A DNA stretch of 64,000 bases from Nocardioides sp. SYSU D00065 (GTDB taxonomy: Bacteria > Actinomycetota > Actinomycetes > Propionibacteriales > Nocardioidaceae): the NCBI RefSeq assembly GCF_017916425.1, contig NZ_JAFMSX010000001.1, forward strand, positions 1,550,001-1,614,000, given 5' to 3'. Shown in pieces: positions 15,977 through 23,995 of this stretch. The notes under the pieces were generated by a model, which saw only the letters and a list, made by a program, of their open reading frames with translations, searched no databases and had not been told where the DNA came from. The position numbers were made by a program, and so were the translations under genes. Within the stretch, counting starts at the first letter, position 1; the number at the start of each line of letters is the position of its first letter.

Positions 15977-17017
15977 TCAGGTGCCCTCGATGGCCTCGAC
16001 GACGTGGGGGAGGAAGTCGCTGACGATGACCGGGATCGACAGGGGCGTCGGGTTCGTCGCCGCCATGGTCGTCTCCATGTCGGTCTCGGCGTACCAGTGG
16101 CCGCCGGCGATCGCGGGGATCTGGCTCAGCAGCTTGTCGTTCTCGATCGTCTCGATGCTCTCCGCGGAGTCGACCCAGGTGAGGAACACGTCGGAGTCCA
16201 GCTCGCTGGACCGCTCGGCCGACACCATGCCGTAGAACTCACCCGGCTTGACCGACTCGGCGACGACGGGGGCGTCGACCATGCCGAAGTCGTGCATCAG
16301 CGCCACCCGCGGGTCCTCGGGCGCGTACATCCCCACCGACGAGAGGTCGGTCGCGGCGAGGTAGCCGTAGATGAGCTCGGCGCCCTGCAGCTCGGGGTGG
16401 GCCTGCGTCGCCTCCTCGATCGTGGCCTCGGTGTCGGCGGCGACCTCCTCGGCGATCGCGGTGCGGCCGAGCGCCTGGCCGACCATCTCCAGCGACGTGC
16501 GCCAGTCGGTGGTCCAGGGGTACTCCGGGTAGGCGACCACGGGCGCGATCTTGGACAGCTTGGCGTACTCCGCCTCGGTGACGCCGGAGTTCGTGGCGAG
16601 GATCAGGTCGGGCGCGAGCTTCGCGATCTCGTCGACCGGGGCGCCGTCGGCGTCGTCGTAGCGCACCGGGGCCTCGGCGCCGGCCTCCTCGACGGCGGCG
16701 TCGAACCAGTCGGTCGAGCCCTCCTCGTTGCCGCCCCACGCGATCTTCGTGGCGCCGACGGGGATGACGCCGAGCGCCACGGCGTGGTCGTGGTCGGTCC
16801 ACCCGAGCGTGGCCACGCGCGTCGGCTCCGCCTCGATGGTGGTCTCGCCGAAGGCGTGCTCGATCGTCACGGGGAACGCGTCCGCGTCGACGGACGTGGT
16901 GGCGGTCGGCTCCGCGGCGGTGTCGCTGGCGCTGCCGGTGGCGCCGGTGCTGCACCCGGCGAGGGCGGCGACCAGGACGGTGGCGGCGGCGAGGGGCGCG
17001 GCAAGGCGTTGCTTCAT
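15977..17017 (-). CDS. Iron-siderophore substrate-binding lipoprotein
   Basis: 346 residues. A lipoprotein signal peptide ends in LVAALAGC (Cys22), followed by a Ser/Thr/Ala-rich tether and a PBP2/FepB-type class III binding fold (VTIEHAFGETTIEAEPTRVATL onward). It captures ferric siderophore outside the membrane and delivers it to the FecCD permeases. It is first in the operon, 31 bp behind an IdeR box. Which siderophore it binds is not visible; the desABCD-type operon elsewhere in this window makes a ferrioxamine a reasonable guess. Confidence 0.93.
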   Translation of the reverse strand: MKQRLAAPLAAATVLVAALAGCSTGATGSASDTAAEPTATTSVDADAFPVTIEHAFGETTIEAEPTRVATLGWTDHDHAVALGVIPVGATKIAWGGNEEGSTDWFDAAVEEAGAEAPVRYDDADGAPVDEIAKLAPDLILATNSGVTEAEYAKLSKIAPVVAYPEYPWTTDWRTSLEMVGQALGRTAIAEEVAADTEATIEEATQAHPELQGAELIYGYLAATDLSSVGMYAPEDPRVALMHDFGMVDAPVVAESVKPGEFYGMVSAERSSELDSDVFLTWVDSAESIETIENDKLLSQIPAIAGGHWYAETDMETTMAATNPTPLSIPVIVSDFLPHVVEAIEGT

Positions 17018-17047
17018 GAGGACTCCGTGGGCGGGGGTGGGGGCTAC

Positions 17048-17066
17048 TTAGGGCAGCCTAACCTCT
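17048..17066 (-). promoter_or_regulatory. DtxR/IdeR iron box upstream of siderophore uptake operon
   Basis: TTAGGGCAGCCTAACCTCT on the plus strand matches the 19-bp IdeR consensus (TTAGGTTAGGCTAACCTAA) at most positions, with the strongest half TAACCT. It lies 31 bp before the binding-protein start, where Fe-loaded IdeR would block transcription. A better, doubled box precedes the siderophore biosynthesis operon at 43495-43517. Confidence 0.8.
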
Positions 17067-17100
17067 CCTCGCCCGATCGGAGCATCGCGGCGTACGCCGG

Positions 17101-17676
17101 TCAGATCGGCGTGCGGTGGAAGCCCTGGAACGACCGGCTCGGAGTGGGGCCGCGCTGGCCCTGGTAGCGAGAGCCGTACTTCTCCGACCCGTACGGGTGC
17201 TCGCTGGGCGACGTCAGCCGGAAGAAGCAGAACTGGCCGATCTTCATGCCGGGGTAGAGCTTGATCGGCAGCGTCGCGACGTTGGCGAGCTCGAGGGTGA
17301 CGTGCCCGGAGAACCCGGGGTCGACGAACCCCGCCGTGGCGTGGGTGAGCAGCCCGAGCCGGCCCAGCGACGACTTGCCCTCCACGCGCGCGGCGATGTC
17401 GTCGGGCAGCGACACGACCTCGTACGTCGAGCCCAGGACGAACTCGCCCGGGTGCAGGATGAACGGCTCGTCGCCCACCGGCTCGACCTCGCGCGTGAGG
17501 TCGGACTGGTCGGCCGCGGGATCGATGTGGGGGTAGCGGTGGTTCTCGAAGACCCGGAAGAACCGGTCGAGGCGCACGTCGACGCTGGAGGGCTGCATCA
17601 TCGCGGGGTCCCACGGTTCCAGCGCGATCCGGCCGGCGTCGATCTCAGCGGTGATGTCGCGATCAGAGAGCAGCAC
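17101..17676 (-). CDS. dcd: dCTP deaminase, probably bifunctional deaminase/dUTPase
   Basis: 191 residues, full length for the family. Motifs seen are QPSSVDVRL (about 28), the substrate-binding [10 protein letters not shown] (about 98) and [19 protein letters not shown] (about 110-128). The enzyme converts dCTP to dUTP or directly to dUMP for dTMP synthesis. The THATAGF/GFSGH form resembles the mycobacterial bifunctional type rather than the E. coli mono-functional one; this is a motif-level inference. It is transcribed alone, divergent from the SGNH hydrolase gene. Confidence 0.93.
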   Translation of the reverse strand: MLLSDRDITAEIDAGRIALEPWDPAMMQPSSVDVRLDRFFRVFENHRYPHIDPAADQSDLTREVEPVGDEPFILHPGEFVLGSTYEVVSLPDDIAARVEGKSSLGRLGLLTHATAGFVDPGFSGHVTLELANVATLPIKLYPGMKIGQFCFFRLTSPSEHPYGSEKYGSRYQGQRGPTPSRSFQGFHRTPI

Positions 17677-17759
17677 GCGGCCAACCTAGGGCATGTCCCC
17701 GTGCGACGGGACCGCGTCGCGCTTCCCCGGCTGTGCGGCGCCGCCGGCCGGTCGCCACA

Positions 17760-18530
17760 ATGGGGGCCGTGACCTTCCACCGCTACGTCGCCCTCGGCGA
17801 CTCCTTCACCGAGGGCGTCGGCGACCCCGACCCGACGCGGCCCAACGGCCTGCGCGGCTGGGCCGACCGCGTCGCCGAGGTGCTCGCCGAGCAGACCGAC
17901 GACTTCGGCTACGCCAACCTCGCCATCCGCGGTCGCAAGCTCGGCCCCATCGTCGCCGAGCAGGTCGAGCCCGCCATCGCGCTCGAGCCGGACCTGATCA
18001 CCATCCACGGCGGCGGCAACGACGTGCTCCGCCCCCGGGTCGACCTCGACGCGCTCGCCCGGACGTACGACGACGCGATCGCGCGGCTCACCGCGACCGG
18101 CGCCCGCGTCGTCATGTTCACGATCTTCGACCCCGGCAGCGGCGGGATCTACGGGCCGGTGCGCGGCCGGATGGCGATCTTCAACGAGTGGGTGCGCGAG
18201 ATCGCCGACCGGCACGGCGCCACCCTCGTCGACATGTGGCGGATGCGCGACGTCGAGATCGCCGGCGTCATGGACACCGACCGGATGCACCTCAACAGCT
18301 CCGGGCACACCCACATCGCGCACGCCGTCCTCGAGGCGATCGGCGTCGAGCACTCCCTCGAGCCCGTCACCGTCGAGCCGCTGCCCGTGCTGGGGCGGCG
18401 CGAGACCTGGGCCGCCAACGTGCAGTGGACCCGCGAGTTCCTCGTGCCGTGGGTGCACCGCCGGGTCACCGGCCGCTCCTCGGGCGACACCGTCTCCCCG
18501 AAGCACCCCCGCCTGTCGAGCGTCCGGTAG
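17760..18530 (+). CDS. SGNH/GDSL-family esterase or lipase
   Basis: About 256 residues. Block I is ALGDSFTEGVGD (nucleophile Ser), block III is IHGGGNDVL (oxyanion Gly/Asn), and block V is DRMHLNSSGHTHIA (Asp/His). No signal peptide, so probably cytosolic. SGNH hydrolases cleave esters of lipids, sugars or other small substrates; the substrate is not evident. Either ATG 17760 or GTG 17769 may start translation. The first is annotated; GGGGG just before the GTG is a weak ribosome site favouring the second. The gene ends 43 bp before a tRNA. Confidence 0.85.
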   Translation: MGAVTFHRYVALGDSFTEGVGDPDPTRPNGLRGWADRVAEVLAEQTDDFGYANLAIRGRKLGPIVAEQVEPAIALEPDLITIHGGGNDVLRPRVDLDALARTYDDAIARLTATGARVVMFTIFDPGSGGIYGPVRGRMAIFNEWVREIADRHGATLVDMWRMRDVEIAGVMDTDRMHLNSSGHTHIAHAVLEAIGVEHSLEPVTVEPLPVLGRRETWAANVQWTREFLVPWVHRRVTGRSSGDTVSPKHPRLSSVR

Positions 18531-18573
18531 CCCGGGTCCGGTATTGTTCGGCCCGCCGTCCCCGGACGGCTCT

Positions 18574-18649
18574 GCGGATGTAGCTCAGCTGGTAGAGCGC
18601 GACCTTCCCAAGGTCGATGTCGCGAGTTCGAATCTCGTCATCCGCTCCA
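18574..18649 (+). tRNA. tRNA-Gly(CCC), CCA end encoded
   Basis: A full cloverleaf is present: acceptor GCGGATG/CATCCGC, D-arm GCTC/GAGC, anticodon arm CGACC-TTCCCAA-GGTCG with anticodon CCC, T-arm GCGAG-TTCGAAT-CTCGT, discriminator T, and CCA at 18647-18649. It stands alone between two protein genes. Open frames across it are spurious. Confidence 0.97.
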
Positions 18650-18714
18650 GGTCCTCACTCGCCGCCTGCGGCCCCGCCGTACGCCGTACGGGCTTGTCGC
18701 GGCCTTGTTGCGAT

Positions 18715-18792
18715 CCCCGGCTAGCCGGGGAAACTTGAGCCTCACCCCCGAAACTTCGCACTGGAACCTCCAGGTTCCCCGGCTAGCCGGGG
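18715..18792. repeat. Pair of 16-bp CTAG-centred palindromes behind the tRNA gene
   Basis: CCCCGGCTAGCCGGGG is present twice, at 18715-18730 and 18777-18792, both extended by one or two complementary bases. A further hairpin, GGAACC-TCCA-GGTTCC, touches the second copy, and GAAACTT occurs as a direct repeat after the first copy and again between the two. They lie 66-143 bp after tRNA-Gly. No integrase is nearby. They may be terminators or protein-binding sites. Confidence 0.7.
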
Positions 18793-18881
18793 ACTGCAAC
18801 ACCGCCCCGCCCCGCGCCCCGGCCGCCTCGCAGCCGCGCCCGCGGACGCGCGCGACCAAGCGCGGTGACTAGGCTTCCGCC

Positions 18882-19508
18882 GTGTCGTTTGCAGGGTTCC
18901 CGGTCGCCGCGCTCGACTTCTACGACGACCTCGAGATGGACAACACCAAGTCGTTCTGGGAGGCCCACCGGCACGTCTGGAAGGAGTCCGTCGAGGCGCC
19001 GATGAAGGCGCTGGTTGCGGAGCTCGAGCCGGAGTTCGGCGCCGCGAAGGTGTTCCGTCCCTACCGCGACGTCCGGTTCGCCAAGGACAAGACCCCGTAC
19101 AAGACCCACCAGGGCGCCTTCGTCGCCGCCGGGCCGCGGACCGGGTGGTACGTCGAGATCTCGGCGCGCGGCACCCGGGTCGGCGCCGGCTTCTACGACG
19201 CCGACGGCCCCGCCCTGGCCGCCATCCGCGCGGCGATGGCCGACGACCGGACCGGCACGGCACTGGACCGGCTGCTGCGCCGGCTCGAGAAGGACGGCTT
19301 CGAGGTCGGCGGCGAGCAGCTCAAGACCTCGCCGCGCGGCTACCCGGCCGACCACCCGCGCATCCACCTGCTGCGGCGCAAGCAGCTGTTCGTCGGCCGC
19401 TCCTACGGTTTCGAGACCGACGCCATCGACGCCGGGCTCCTCGACCGGGTGCGGGCGGACTGGCGGGCGCTGAAGCCGCTCGTCACGTGGCTGCGGGCCG
19501 TCGACTGA
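18882..19508 (+). CDS. DUF2461 / TIGR02453 family protein
   Basis: 208 residues starting at GTG. Family features are FPVAALDFYDDLEMDNTKSF at the N-terminus, VFRPYRDVRFAKDKTPYKTH (about 55-75), and a conserved GRSYGFETDAIDAGLLDRV near the end. The family is widespread in bacteria and fungi and of unknown function. No signal peptide or membrane segment. It is monocistronic, following the palindrome pair behind the tRNA. Confidence 0.88.
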   Translation: MSFAGFPVAALDFYDDLEMDNTKSFWEAHRHVWKESVEAPMKALVAELEPEFGAAKVFRPYRDVRFAKDKTPYKTHQGAFVAAGPRTGWYVEISARGTRVGAGFYDADGPALAAIRAAMADDRTGTALDRLLRRLEKDGFEVGGEQLKTSPRGYPADHPRIHLLRRKQLFVGRSYGFETDAIDAGLLDRVRADWRALKPLVTWLRAVD

Positions 19509-19594
19509 TCCGGCGCTCCCGGTCGGGAGAGGTGTTCCGGCCGCCGACGACCCGTGTTCACGTGGTCGTCGCCCGGCCGCAGCAGGCTGGCGCC

Positions 19595-20131
19595 ATGGCC
19601 AAGAGACTGTTCCTGCTCCACGTCGGCCCCGACACGGTGGACGTCTCGGCGATGACCGAGGCGCTGGCGTTGGGGCGCATCGCCGTACCGGATGCCGAGC
19701 CCGAGCTCTTTGCGCACGCCGGCATCGAGATCCGCCGCACGCACAAGGCCGCCGGCCTGAAGCGCAAGCACGTCGAGGGCGCGTGGGCCAAGGTGTGCCG
19801 TCGCGCGTTCCGGACCAAGTCCGACTGCTTCGTCAGCATCCCGGCCTTCTTCGACGCCTCACCGGAGCAGGCGGCCCTCGCCCTGGACGGGCTCGTCGGC
19901 TTCAAGGTCGTGCTCGTGGTCACCAGCGGCTTCGCCGTCGAGCCGCCGGCCGCCTGGATGTCGCAGGTCAAGGACGGTCGTACGCACGTGCTGCCCTCCG
20001 ACCTCACCGACGAGCAGCTGGCCGCGCAGGTCGCCCGGATCGCCCTCCTCGAGGAGGAGGCGCGCCTCGACAAGCGGCTGGCCAAGATCACCAAGCGACG
20101 CAAGCAGGTCACCCGCAAGCTGGCCGCCTGA
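19595..20131 (+). CDS. Hypothetical protein, Lys/Arg-rich C-terminus
   Basis: 178 residues. The N-terminal MAKRLFLLHVGPDTVDVSAM resembles sulfotransferase-like P-loop starts (KRxFLHIGxxKTGT) but the phosphate-binding residues are missing. The middle alternates strands and helices (GFKVVLVVTSGFAVEPPAAW). The last 30 residues are a charged helix (LDKRLAKITKRRKQVTRK) that may bind nucleic acid. I would not assign a function. It lies 87 bp after the DUF2461 gene and ends 24 bp before a convergent regulator gene. Confidence 0.7.
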   Translation: MAKRLFLLHVGPDTVDVSAMTEALALGRIAVPDAEPELFAHAGIEIRRTHKAAGLKRKHVEGAWAKVCRRAFRTKSDCFVSIPAFFDASPEQAALALDGLVGFKVVLVVTSGFAVEPPAAWMSQVKDGRTHVLPSDLTDEQLAAQVARIALLEEEARLDKRLAKITKRRKQVTRKLAA

Positions 20132-20154
20132 GGCCCCCCCGCACCGGCCTGCGG

Positions 20155-20613
20155 TCAGTGTGGCTGCCAGGCGTCGTCGTCCTCGGTGAGCGCAGCGACG
20201 CCCTGCGGGAGCCGGCCGTCGGCCAGGTCCTGGATGGAGACCTGCTCGAACACCATCCGCAGCGAGTGCCGAGCCGCGATCCAGACGTGCTGCAGCACCT
20301 GCGCCGAGTCGTCGTACTCCACCGCCTCCGGCCGCAGGCCGTAGACCGACACCAGTGGACCGTCGACCGCTCGGATCACGTCGGCGACCGTGACCGCCGC
20401 CGGCGGGCGGGCGAACCGCCAGCCGCCTGACTGGCCACGTTGCGACACCACGACGTCGGCGCGCCGGAGGTCGGCGAGGATGGCCTGGAGGAAGCCGTGC
20501 GGGATGCTCTGGGCCTTGCCCAGCTGCTCGGCACTCACCGCGGCCCCGTCAGCACGGACCGCGATCTCGATCAGCGCACGCAGTGCGTAGTCGGCTTTGG
20601 CGGAGACGCGCAT
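20155..20613 (-). CDS. Rrf2-family transcriptional regulator
   Basis: 152 residues with the Rrf2 winged-helix N-terminus (MRVSAKADYALRALIEIAVR, then GKAQSIPHGFLQAILADLRRADVV and a GGWRFARPP wing). IscR/NsrR-type cysteines are absent, so it probably does not bind an Fe-S cluster and resembles CymR-like sulfur regulators. The adjacent TauE/SafE permease gene on the same strand supports a sulfur-related role by context. Ligand and operator are unknown. Confidence 0.85.
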   Translation of the reverse strand: MRVSAKADYALRALIEIAVRADGAAVSAEQLGKAQSIPHGFLQAILADLRRADVVVSQRGQSGGWRFARPPAAVTVADVIRAVDGPLVSVYGLRPEAVEYDDSAQVLQHVWIAARHSLRMVFEQVSIQDLADGRLPQGVAALTEDDDAWQPH

Positions 20614-20728
20614 GGGGCCAGTTTGTCAGACCCGGCGCCACGGGGGGCGCTGCCGGTCGACACCGGCGGCGTGGATGCGCGTACGCCGCCGCACCCGCGC
20701 GGGCGGGGCGACGGCGTACGAGGAGGGC

Positions 20729-21628
20729 TCAGGCGGTGGCCGGCTCGAGGTCGCGGTCCGCAGCCAGCGCCTTGGCGGCACGCTCCTGCCGGACGGCCCA
20801 CACGATGGCGGAGATCCACAGGACGAAGACGACCGCGGCGGTGGCGGCCACGCCGACGCCCGGGACGCCGGCCGACTCGAGCAGGGTCTTGGAGTTCGTG
20901 AGGATGATCAGGCCGCCGGCCGCGGTGCCGAGGACCCGGGCGGCGAGGCGCTTGACCAGCCACGCGGCGATCGGGGCGGCGACGACGCCACCGGCCAGCA
21001 GCGCACCGGCATAGCCCCAGTTGATGCCCGCGGCGCCGAGGCCGAAGAGGAAGCCGAGCGACCCGCCGACGGCGACCACGAACTCGGAGGTGTCGATCGA
21101 GCCGACGACCTTGCGGGGCTCCAGGCGGCCGCTGGAGAGCAGGGAGGTGGTGCCGACCGGGCCCCAGCCGCCACCGCCGACGGCGTCCAGCGTGCCGGCG
21201 ACCAGGCCCATGGGCGCGAGGAAGGCCGCCGACGGGTGGCCCTTGAAGGTGGGCCGCGCGCCGCCGAGACGCAGGAACCGGTAGACGACGTAGAAGCCGA
21301 GGCTGAGCAGGATGATCGCGACCACGGGCTTGGCCACCGCGGCGTCGAGGTTGGACAGCAGCGTCGCCCCGAGGAACGCCCCCACGAAGCCCGGGAGCGC
21401 CAGGATCGAGACGGTGCGCCAGTCCACGTTGCCGAGCTTGTGGTGCGAGGCGCCGGAGACCAGGGAGGTGCCGATCTCGGAGAAGTGGACCGCGGCGGAT
21501 GCCGCAGCGGGTGCCACGCCGGCCGCGAGCAGCAGGGTGGACGACGTCACGCCGTAGGCCATCCCGAGGGAGCCGTCGATGAGCTGGGCGATCAGGCCCA
21601 CGACTCCGAGCACGATGAGCTTGCGCAT
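20729..21628 (-). CDS. TauE/SafE-family membrane permease
   Basis: 299 residues and eight hydrophobic helices. The family start MRKLIVLGVVGLIAQLIDGSLGMAYGV carries the conserved IDGSLGMAYG segment, repeated in inverted-topology form as GLVAGTLDAVGGGGWGPVG. TauE/SafE proteins move organosulfur or other anions, commonly sulfite or sulfoacetate, across the membrane. The ATG after AAGGAGCC is chosen; longer frames upstream lie over the promoter. It is followed by the Rrf2 gene, probably in the same transcript. Confidence 0.87.
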   Translation of the reverse strand: MRKLIVLGVVGLIAQLIDGSLGMAYGVTSSTLLLAAGVAPAAASAAVHFSEIGTSLVSGASHHKLGNVDWRTVSILALPGFVGAFLGATLLSNLDAAVAKPVVAIILLSLGFYVVYRFLRLGGARPTFKGHPSAAFLAPMGLVAGTLDAVGGGGWGPVGTTSLLSSGRLEPRKVVGSIDTSEFVVAVGGSLGFLFGLGAAGINWGYAGALLAGGVVAAPIAAWLVKRLAARVLGTAAGGLIILTNSKTLLESAGVPGVGVAATAAVVFVLWISAIVWAVRQERAAKALAADRDLEPATA

Positions 21629-21689
21629 CGGCAGGCTCCTTCCAGGTCGAAACTGTTCTAGGTCCACTGTCCGTGGTTTGTCGGGTGAC

Positions 21690-21718
21690 AGACTAGACAT
21701 ACAAGAGGCGATAGACAA
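21690..21718 (-). promoter_or_regulatory. Candidate sigma-70-type promoter of the TauE/SafE gene
   Basis: On the minus strand TTGTCT and TAGTCT are separated by 17 bp, at plus-strand positions 21713-21718 and 21690-21695. The leader to the ATG is about 60 nt. A CTAGACATAC stretch between the boxes may hold the Rrf2 site. Inferred from consensus only. Confidence 0.5.
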
Positions 21719-21830
21719 AACCGAGATGGGTCGTGGCGTGTCCGTGGACCAGACCGGACGGGTTGTCGTCGTTGGGGATCGCGCCCATCGACCCCGTGTT
21801 GCGTCGAGCTCGCCCGCGAGGCATCATTTG

Positions 21831-21844
21831 TTACCGGTGAGTAG
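21831..21844 (+). promoter_or_regulatory. Candidate fatty-acid regulon operator upstream of fadE5
   Basis: TTACCGGTGAGTAG lies 43 bp before the fadE5 start. It matches the TTACCTGCGGGTAG upstream of the fadF-like gene at 11 of 14 positions. Both have the TTACC...GTAG shape of TetR-family operators. The regulator gene is not in this window. Confidence 0.5.
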
Positions 21845-21886
21845 CCGCTGCGCTCGCCCACGACCGACACGGAACAGGTGGAAGCT

Positions 21887-23761
21887 GTGAGCCACTACAA
21901 GAGCAACCTCCGCGACATCGAGTTCAACCTCTTCGAGGTGCTCGGCCGCGACGACGTCCTCGGCCAGGGCCCGTTCGGCGAGATCGACGGCGAGAGCGCC
22001 CGCGAGATCCTGCGCGAGGTCGAGCGCCTCTCCCGCGAGGACCTGGCGGCCTCGTACGAGGACAGCGACCGCAACCCGCCGGTGTTCGACCCCGCCACGC
22101 ACACGGCCCCGGTGCCGGAGTCGTTCCAGGCCTCCTACCAGGCCTGGATGGACTCGGAGTTCTGGCGCCTGCAGGTCTTCGAGGAGATGGGCGGCACCCC
22201 CGCTCCCTCGTCGCTGATCTGGGCGATCGGCGAGATGGTGCTCGGCGCCAACGCCCCGGTGTGGATGTACGCCGCCGGGCCGGCCTTCGCCAACGTGGTC
22301 CACCGCAACGGCAACGAGCGCGACAAGCGCGTGGCCCAGTACATGGTCGACCGCCGGTGGGGCTGCACGATGGTGCTCACCGAGCCCGACGCGGGCTCCG
22401 ACGTCGGCGCCGGGCGCGCGAAGGCGGTCCCCAACGCCGACGGCTCGTGGAACATCACCGGTGTCAAGCGCTTCATCACCAGCGCGACGCATGACATGAG
22501 CGAGAACATCATGCACCTCGTGCTCGCGCGCCCCGAGGGTGTCGAGGGCGCGGGCGGGCCGGGCACTAAGGGCCTCTCCCTCTTCTGGATGCCCGAGCAC
22601 CACTTCGACCACGAGACCGGCGAGCTGACCGGCGAGCGCAACGGCGTCTACGTCACCAACGTCGAGCACAAGATGGGCATCAAGGTCTCCAACACCTGCG
22701 AGGTCACCTTCGGCGACCCGCAGGTCGGCGGCGGCGAGCCGGCGCGCGGCTGGCTGCTCGGCGAGGTGCACGACGGCATCGCGCAGATGTTCCAGGTCAT
22801 CGAGAACGCCCGGATGATGGTCGGCACCAAGGCGATCGCCACGCTGTCCACCGGCTACCTCAACGCGCTCGACTACGCCAAGGAGCGGGTCCAGGGCGCC
22901 GACCTCACCCAGGCCGCCGACAAGACGGCCCCGCGCGTGACGATCACGCACCACCCCGACGTACGCCGCTCCCTGATGACGCAGAAGGCGTTCGCCGAGG
23001 CGATGCGCGCGCTGGTGCTCTACACCGCCACCTGGCAGGACCAGGTGATGATCGCCGAGCACGCCGGCACCGCCGACTCCGACGAGGCGCGCCTGGCCGC
23101 CGCGGTGAACGACCTGCTGCTCCCGATCGTCAAGGGCTACGGCTCGGAGCGCTCGTGGGTGCTGCTGGGCACCGAGTCGCTGCAGACCTTCGGCGGCTCG
23201 GGCTTCCTGCAGGAGTACCCGGTCGAGCAGTACGTCCGCGACGCGAAGATCGACACCCTCTACGAGGGCACGACCGCGATCCAGGGTCAGGACTTCTTCT
23301 TCCGCAAGATCGTCAAGGACCAGGGCCGCGCGCTGGGCCACCTGGCCAAGGAGATCGAGGCCTTCCTCGCCTCCGAGGCCGGCAACGGCCGGCTCAAGAC
23401 GGAGCGGGCGCTGCTCGCCACCGCGCTCGAGGACGCCAACGCGATCGTCGGGCACATGATCAACGACCTGATGAGCTCGCAGGACGACGTGCGCAACATC
23501 TACAAGGTCGGCCTCAACACCTCCCGCCTGCTCATGGTGCTCGGCGACGTGGTGTGCGGCTGGCTGCTGCTGCGCCAGGCCGAGGTCGCGCTGGGCAGGC
23601 TGGCCGGCGAGGTGTCGGCGAAGGACCAGGCGTTCTACGAGGGCAAGGTCGCGGCCGCGCAGTTCTTCGCGCAGACCAACCTGCCGAAGATCAGCGCCGA
23701 GCGGGCCATCGCCGAGGGCATCGGGCTCGACCTGATGGACCTCGACGAGGCGGCCTTCTGA
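21887..23761 (+). CDS. fadE5: FadE5-type acyl-CoA dehydrogenase
   Basis: 624 residues, the long form of the family. The N-terminus [20 protein letters not shown] matches mycobacterial FadE5, which fixes the start at GTG 21887 rather than GTG 21878; AGGTGGA is a fair ribosome site. Landmarks are [13 protein letters not shown] (FAD/substrate), KRFITSA, and [20 protein letters not shown] containing the catalytic-region Glu. It oxidises fatty acyl-CoA to enoyl-CoA with electrons leaving via ETF. It stands alone behind the candidate fatty-acid operator; the fadF-like gene in this window could take its electrons. Confidence 0.94.
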   Translation: MSHYKSNLRDIEFNLFEVLGRDDVLGQGPFGEIDGESAREILREVERLSREDLAASYEDSDRNPPVFDPATHTAPVPESFQASYQAWMDSEFWRLQVFEEMGGTPAPSSLIWAIGEMVLGANAPVWMYAAGPAFANVVHRNGNERDKRVAQYMVDRRWGCTMVLTEPDAGSDVGAGRAKAVPNADGSWNITGVKRFITSATHDMSENIMHLVLARPEGVEGAGGPGTKGLSLFWMPEHHFDHETGELTGERNGVYVTNVEHKMGIKVSNTCEVTFGDPQVGGGEPARGWLLGEVHDGIAQMFQVIENARMMVGTKAIATLSTGYLNALDYAKERVQGADLTQAADKTAPRVTITHHPDVRRSLMTQKAFAEAMRALVLYTATWQDQVMIAEHAGTADSDEARLAAAVNDLLLPIVKGYGSERSWVLLGTESLQTFGGSGFLQEYPVEQYVRDAKIDTLYEGTTAIQGQDFFFRKIVKDQGRALGHLAKEIEAFLASEAGNGRLKTERALLATALEDANAIVGHMINDLMSSQDDVRNIYKVGLNTSRLLMVLGDVVCGWLLLRQAEVALGRLAGEVSAKDQAFYEGKVAAAQFFAQTNLPKISAERAIAEGIGLDLMDLDEAAF

Positions 23762-23814
23762 GCGTTCCGCCCGGGCGATGAGCTTTGGGCGGTGAAGTCC
23801 GCCCCCTGCTGCGC

Positions 23815-23894
23815 CATCACGGTACGTCGCTGAATGGGCACTTCCCCCTGCGAGTTCGCCGGGGGAAGTGCCCATTCGCCTACATACCGTGATG
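23815..23894. repeat. 80-bp nested inverted repeat between fadE5 and the ABC exporter operon
   Basis: Outer arms CATCACGGTA (23815-23824) and TACCGTGATG (23885-23894) flank a symmetric 7x7 internal loop. The inner arms are a perfect 17-bp stem beginning GAATGGGCAC (23832-23848 with 23861-23877) around a 12-nt loop. It may act as a terminator for fadE5, although no T-run follows. The two-stem, symmetric-loop, 12-nt-loop design recalls the 82-bp array units, without sequence similarity. Confidence 0.85.
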
Positions 23895-23924
23895 GACAGG
23901 CAGCGCCGGGCGACCGGCCCCGGA

Positions 23925-23952
23925 TGACAGGTGTCACGGGCAGGTCGTGACA
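23925..23952. promoter_or_regulatory. Candidate response-regulator binding dyads upstream of ABC exporter operon
   Basis: TGACAGGTGTCA (23925-23936) is a perfect palindrome. Its right half also pairs with GTGACA at 23947-23952 across 9 bp. The sites end 43 bp before the first ATG of an operon that encodes its own LuxR-type response regulator, so autoregulation is plausible but unproven. Confidence 0.45.
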
Positions 23953-23995
23953 TCTCCACCCGGCCCGTGGCGGCGTACGGCGCCAGGGTGAAGGC

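Noticed and set aside
18574-18792. Integrated element at tRNA-Gly
   Set aside because: No integrase, no duplicated tRNA 3-prime end, and adjacent genes are ordinary chromosomal ones.
20155-20613. Rrf2 protein as an Fe-S-dependent IscR
   Set aside because: The cysteines that bind the cluster are missing.
21629-21886. Riboswitch in the leader of the TauE/SafE gene
   Set aside because: The leader is only about 60 nt and shows no conserved aptamer core that I can recognise.
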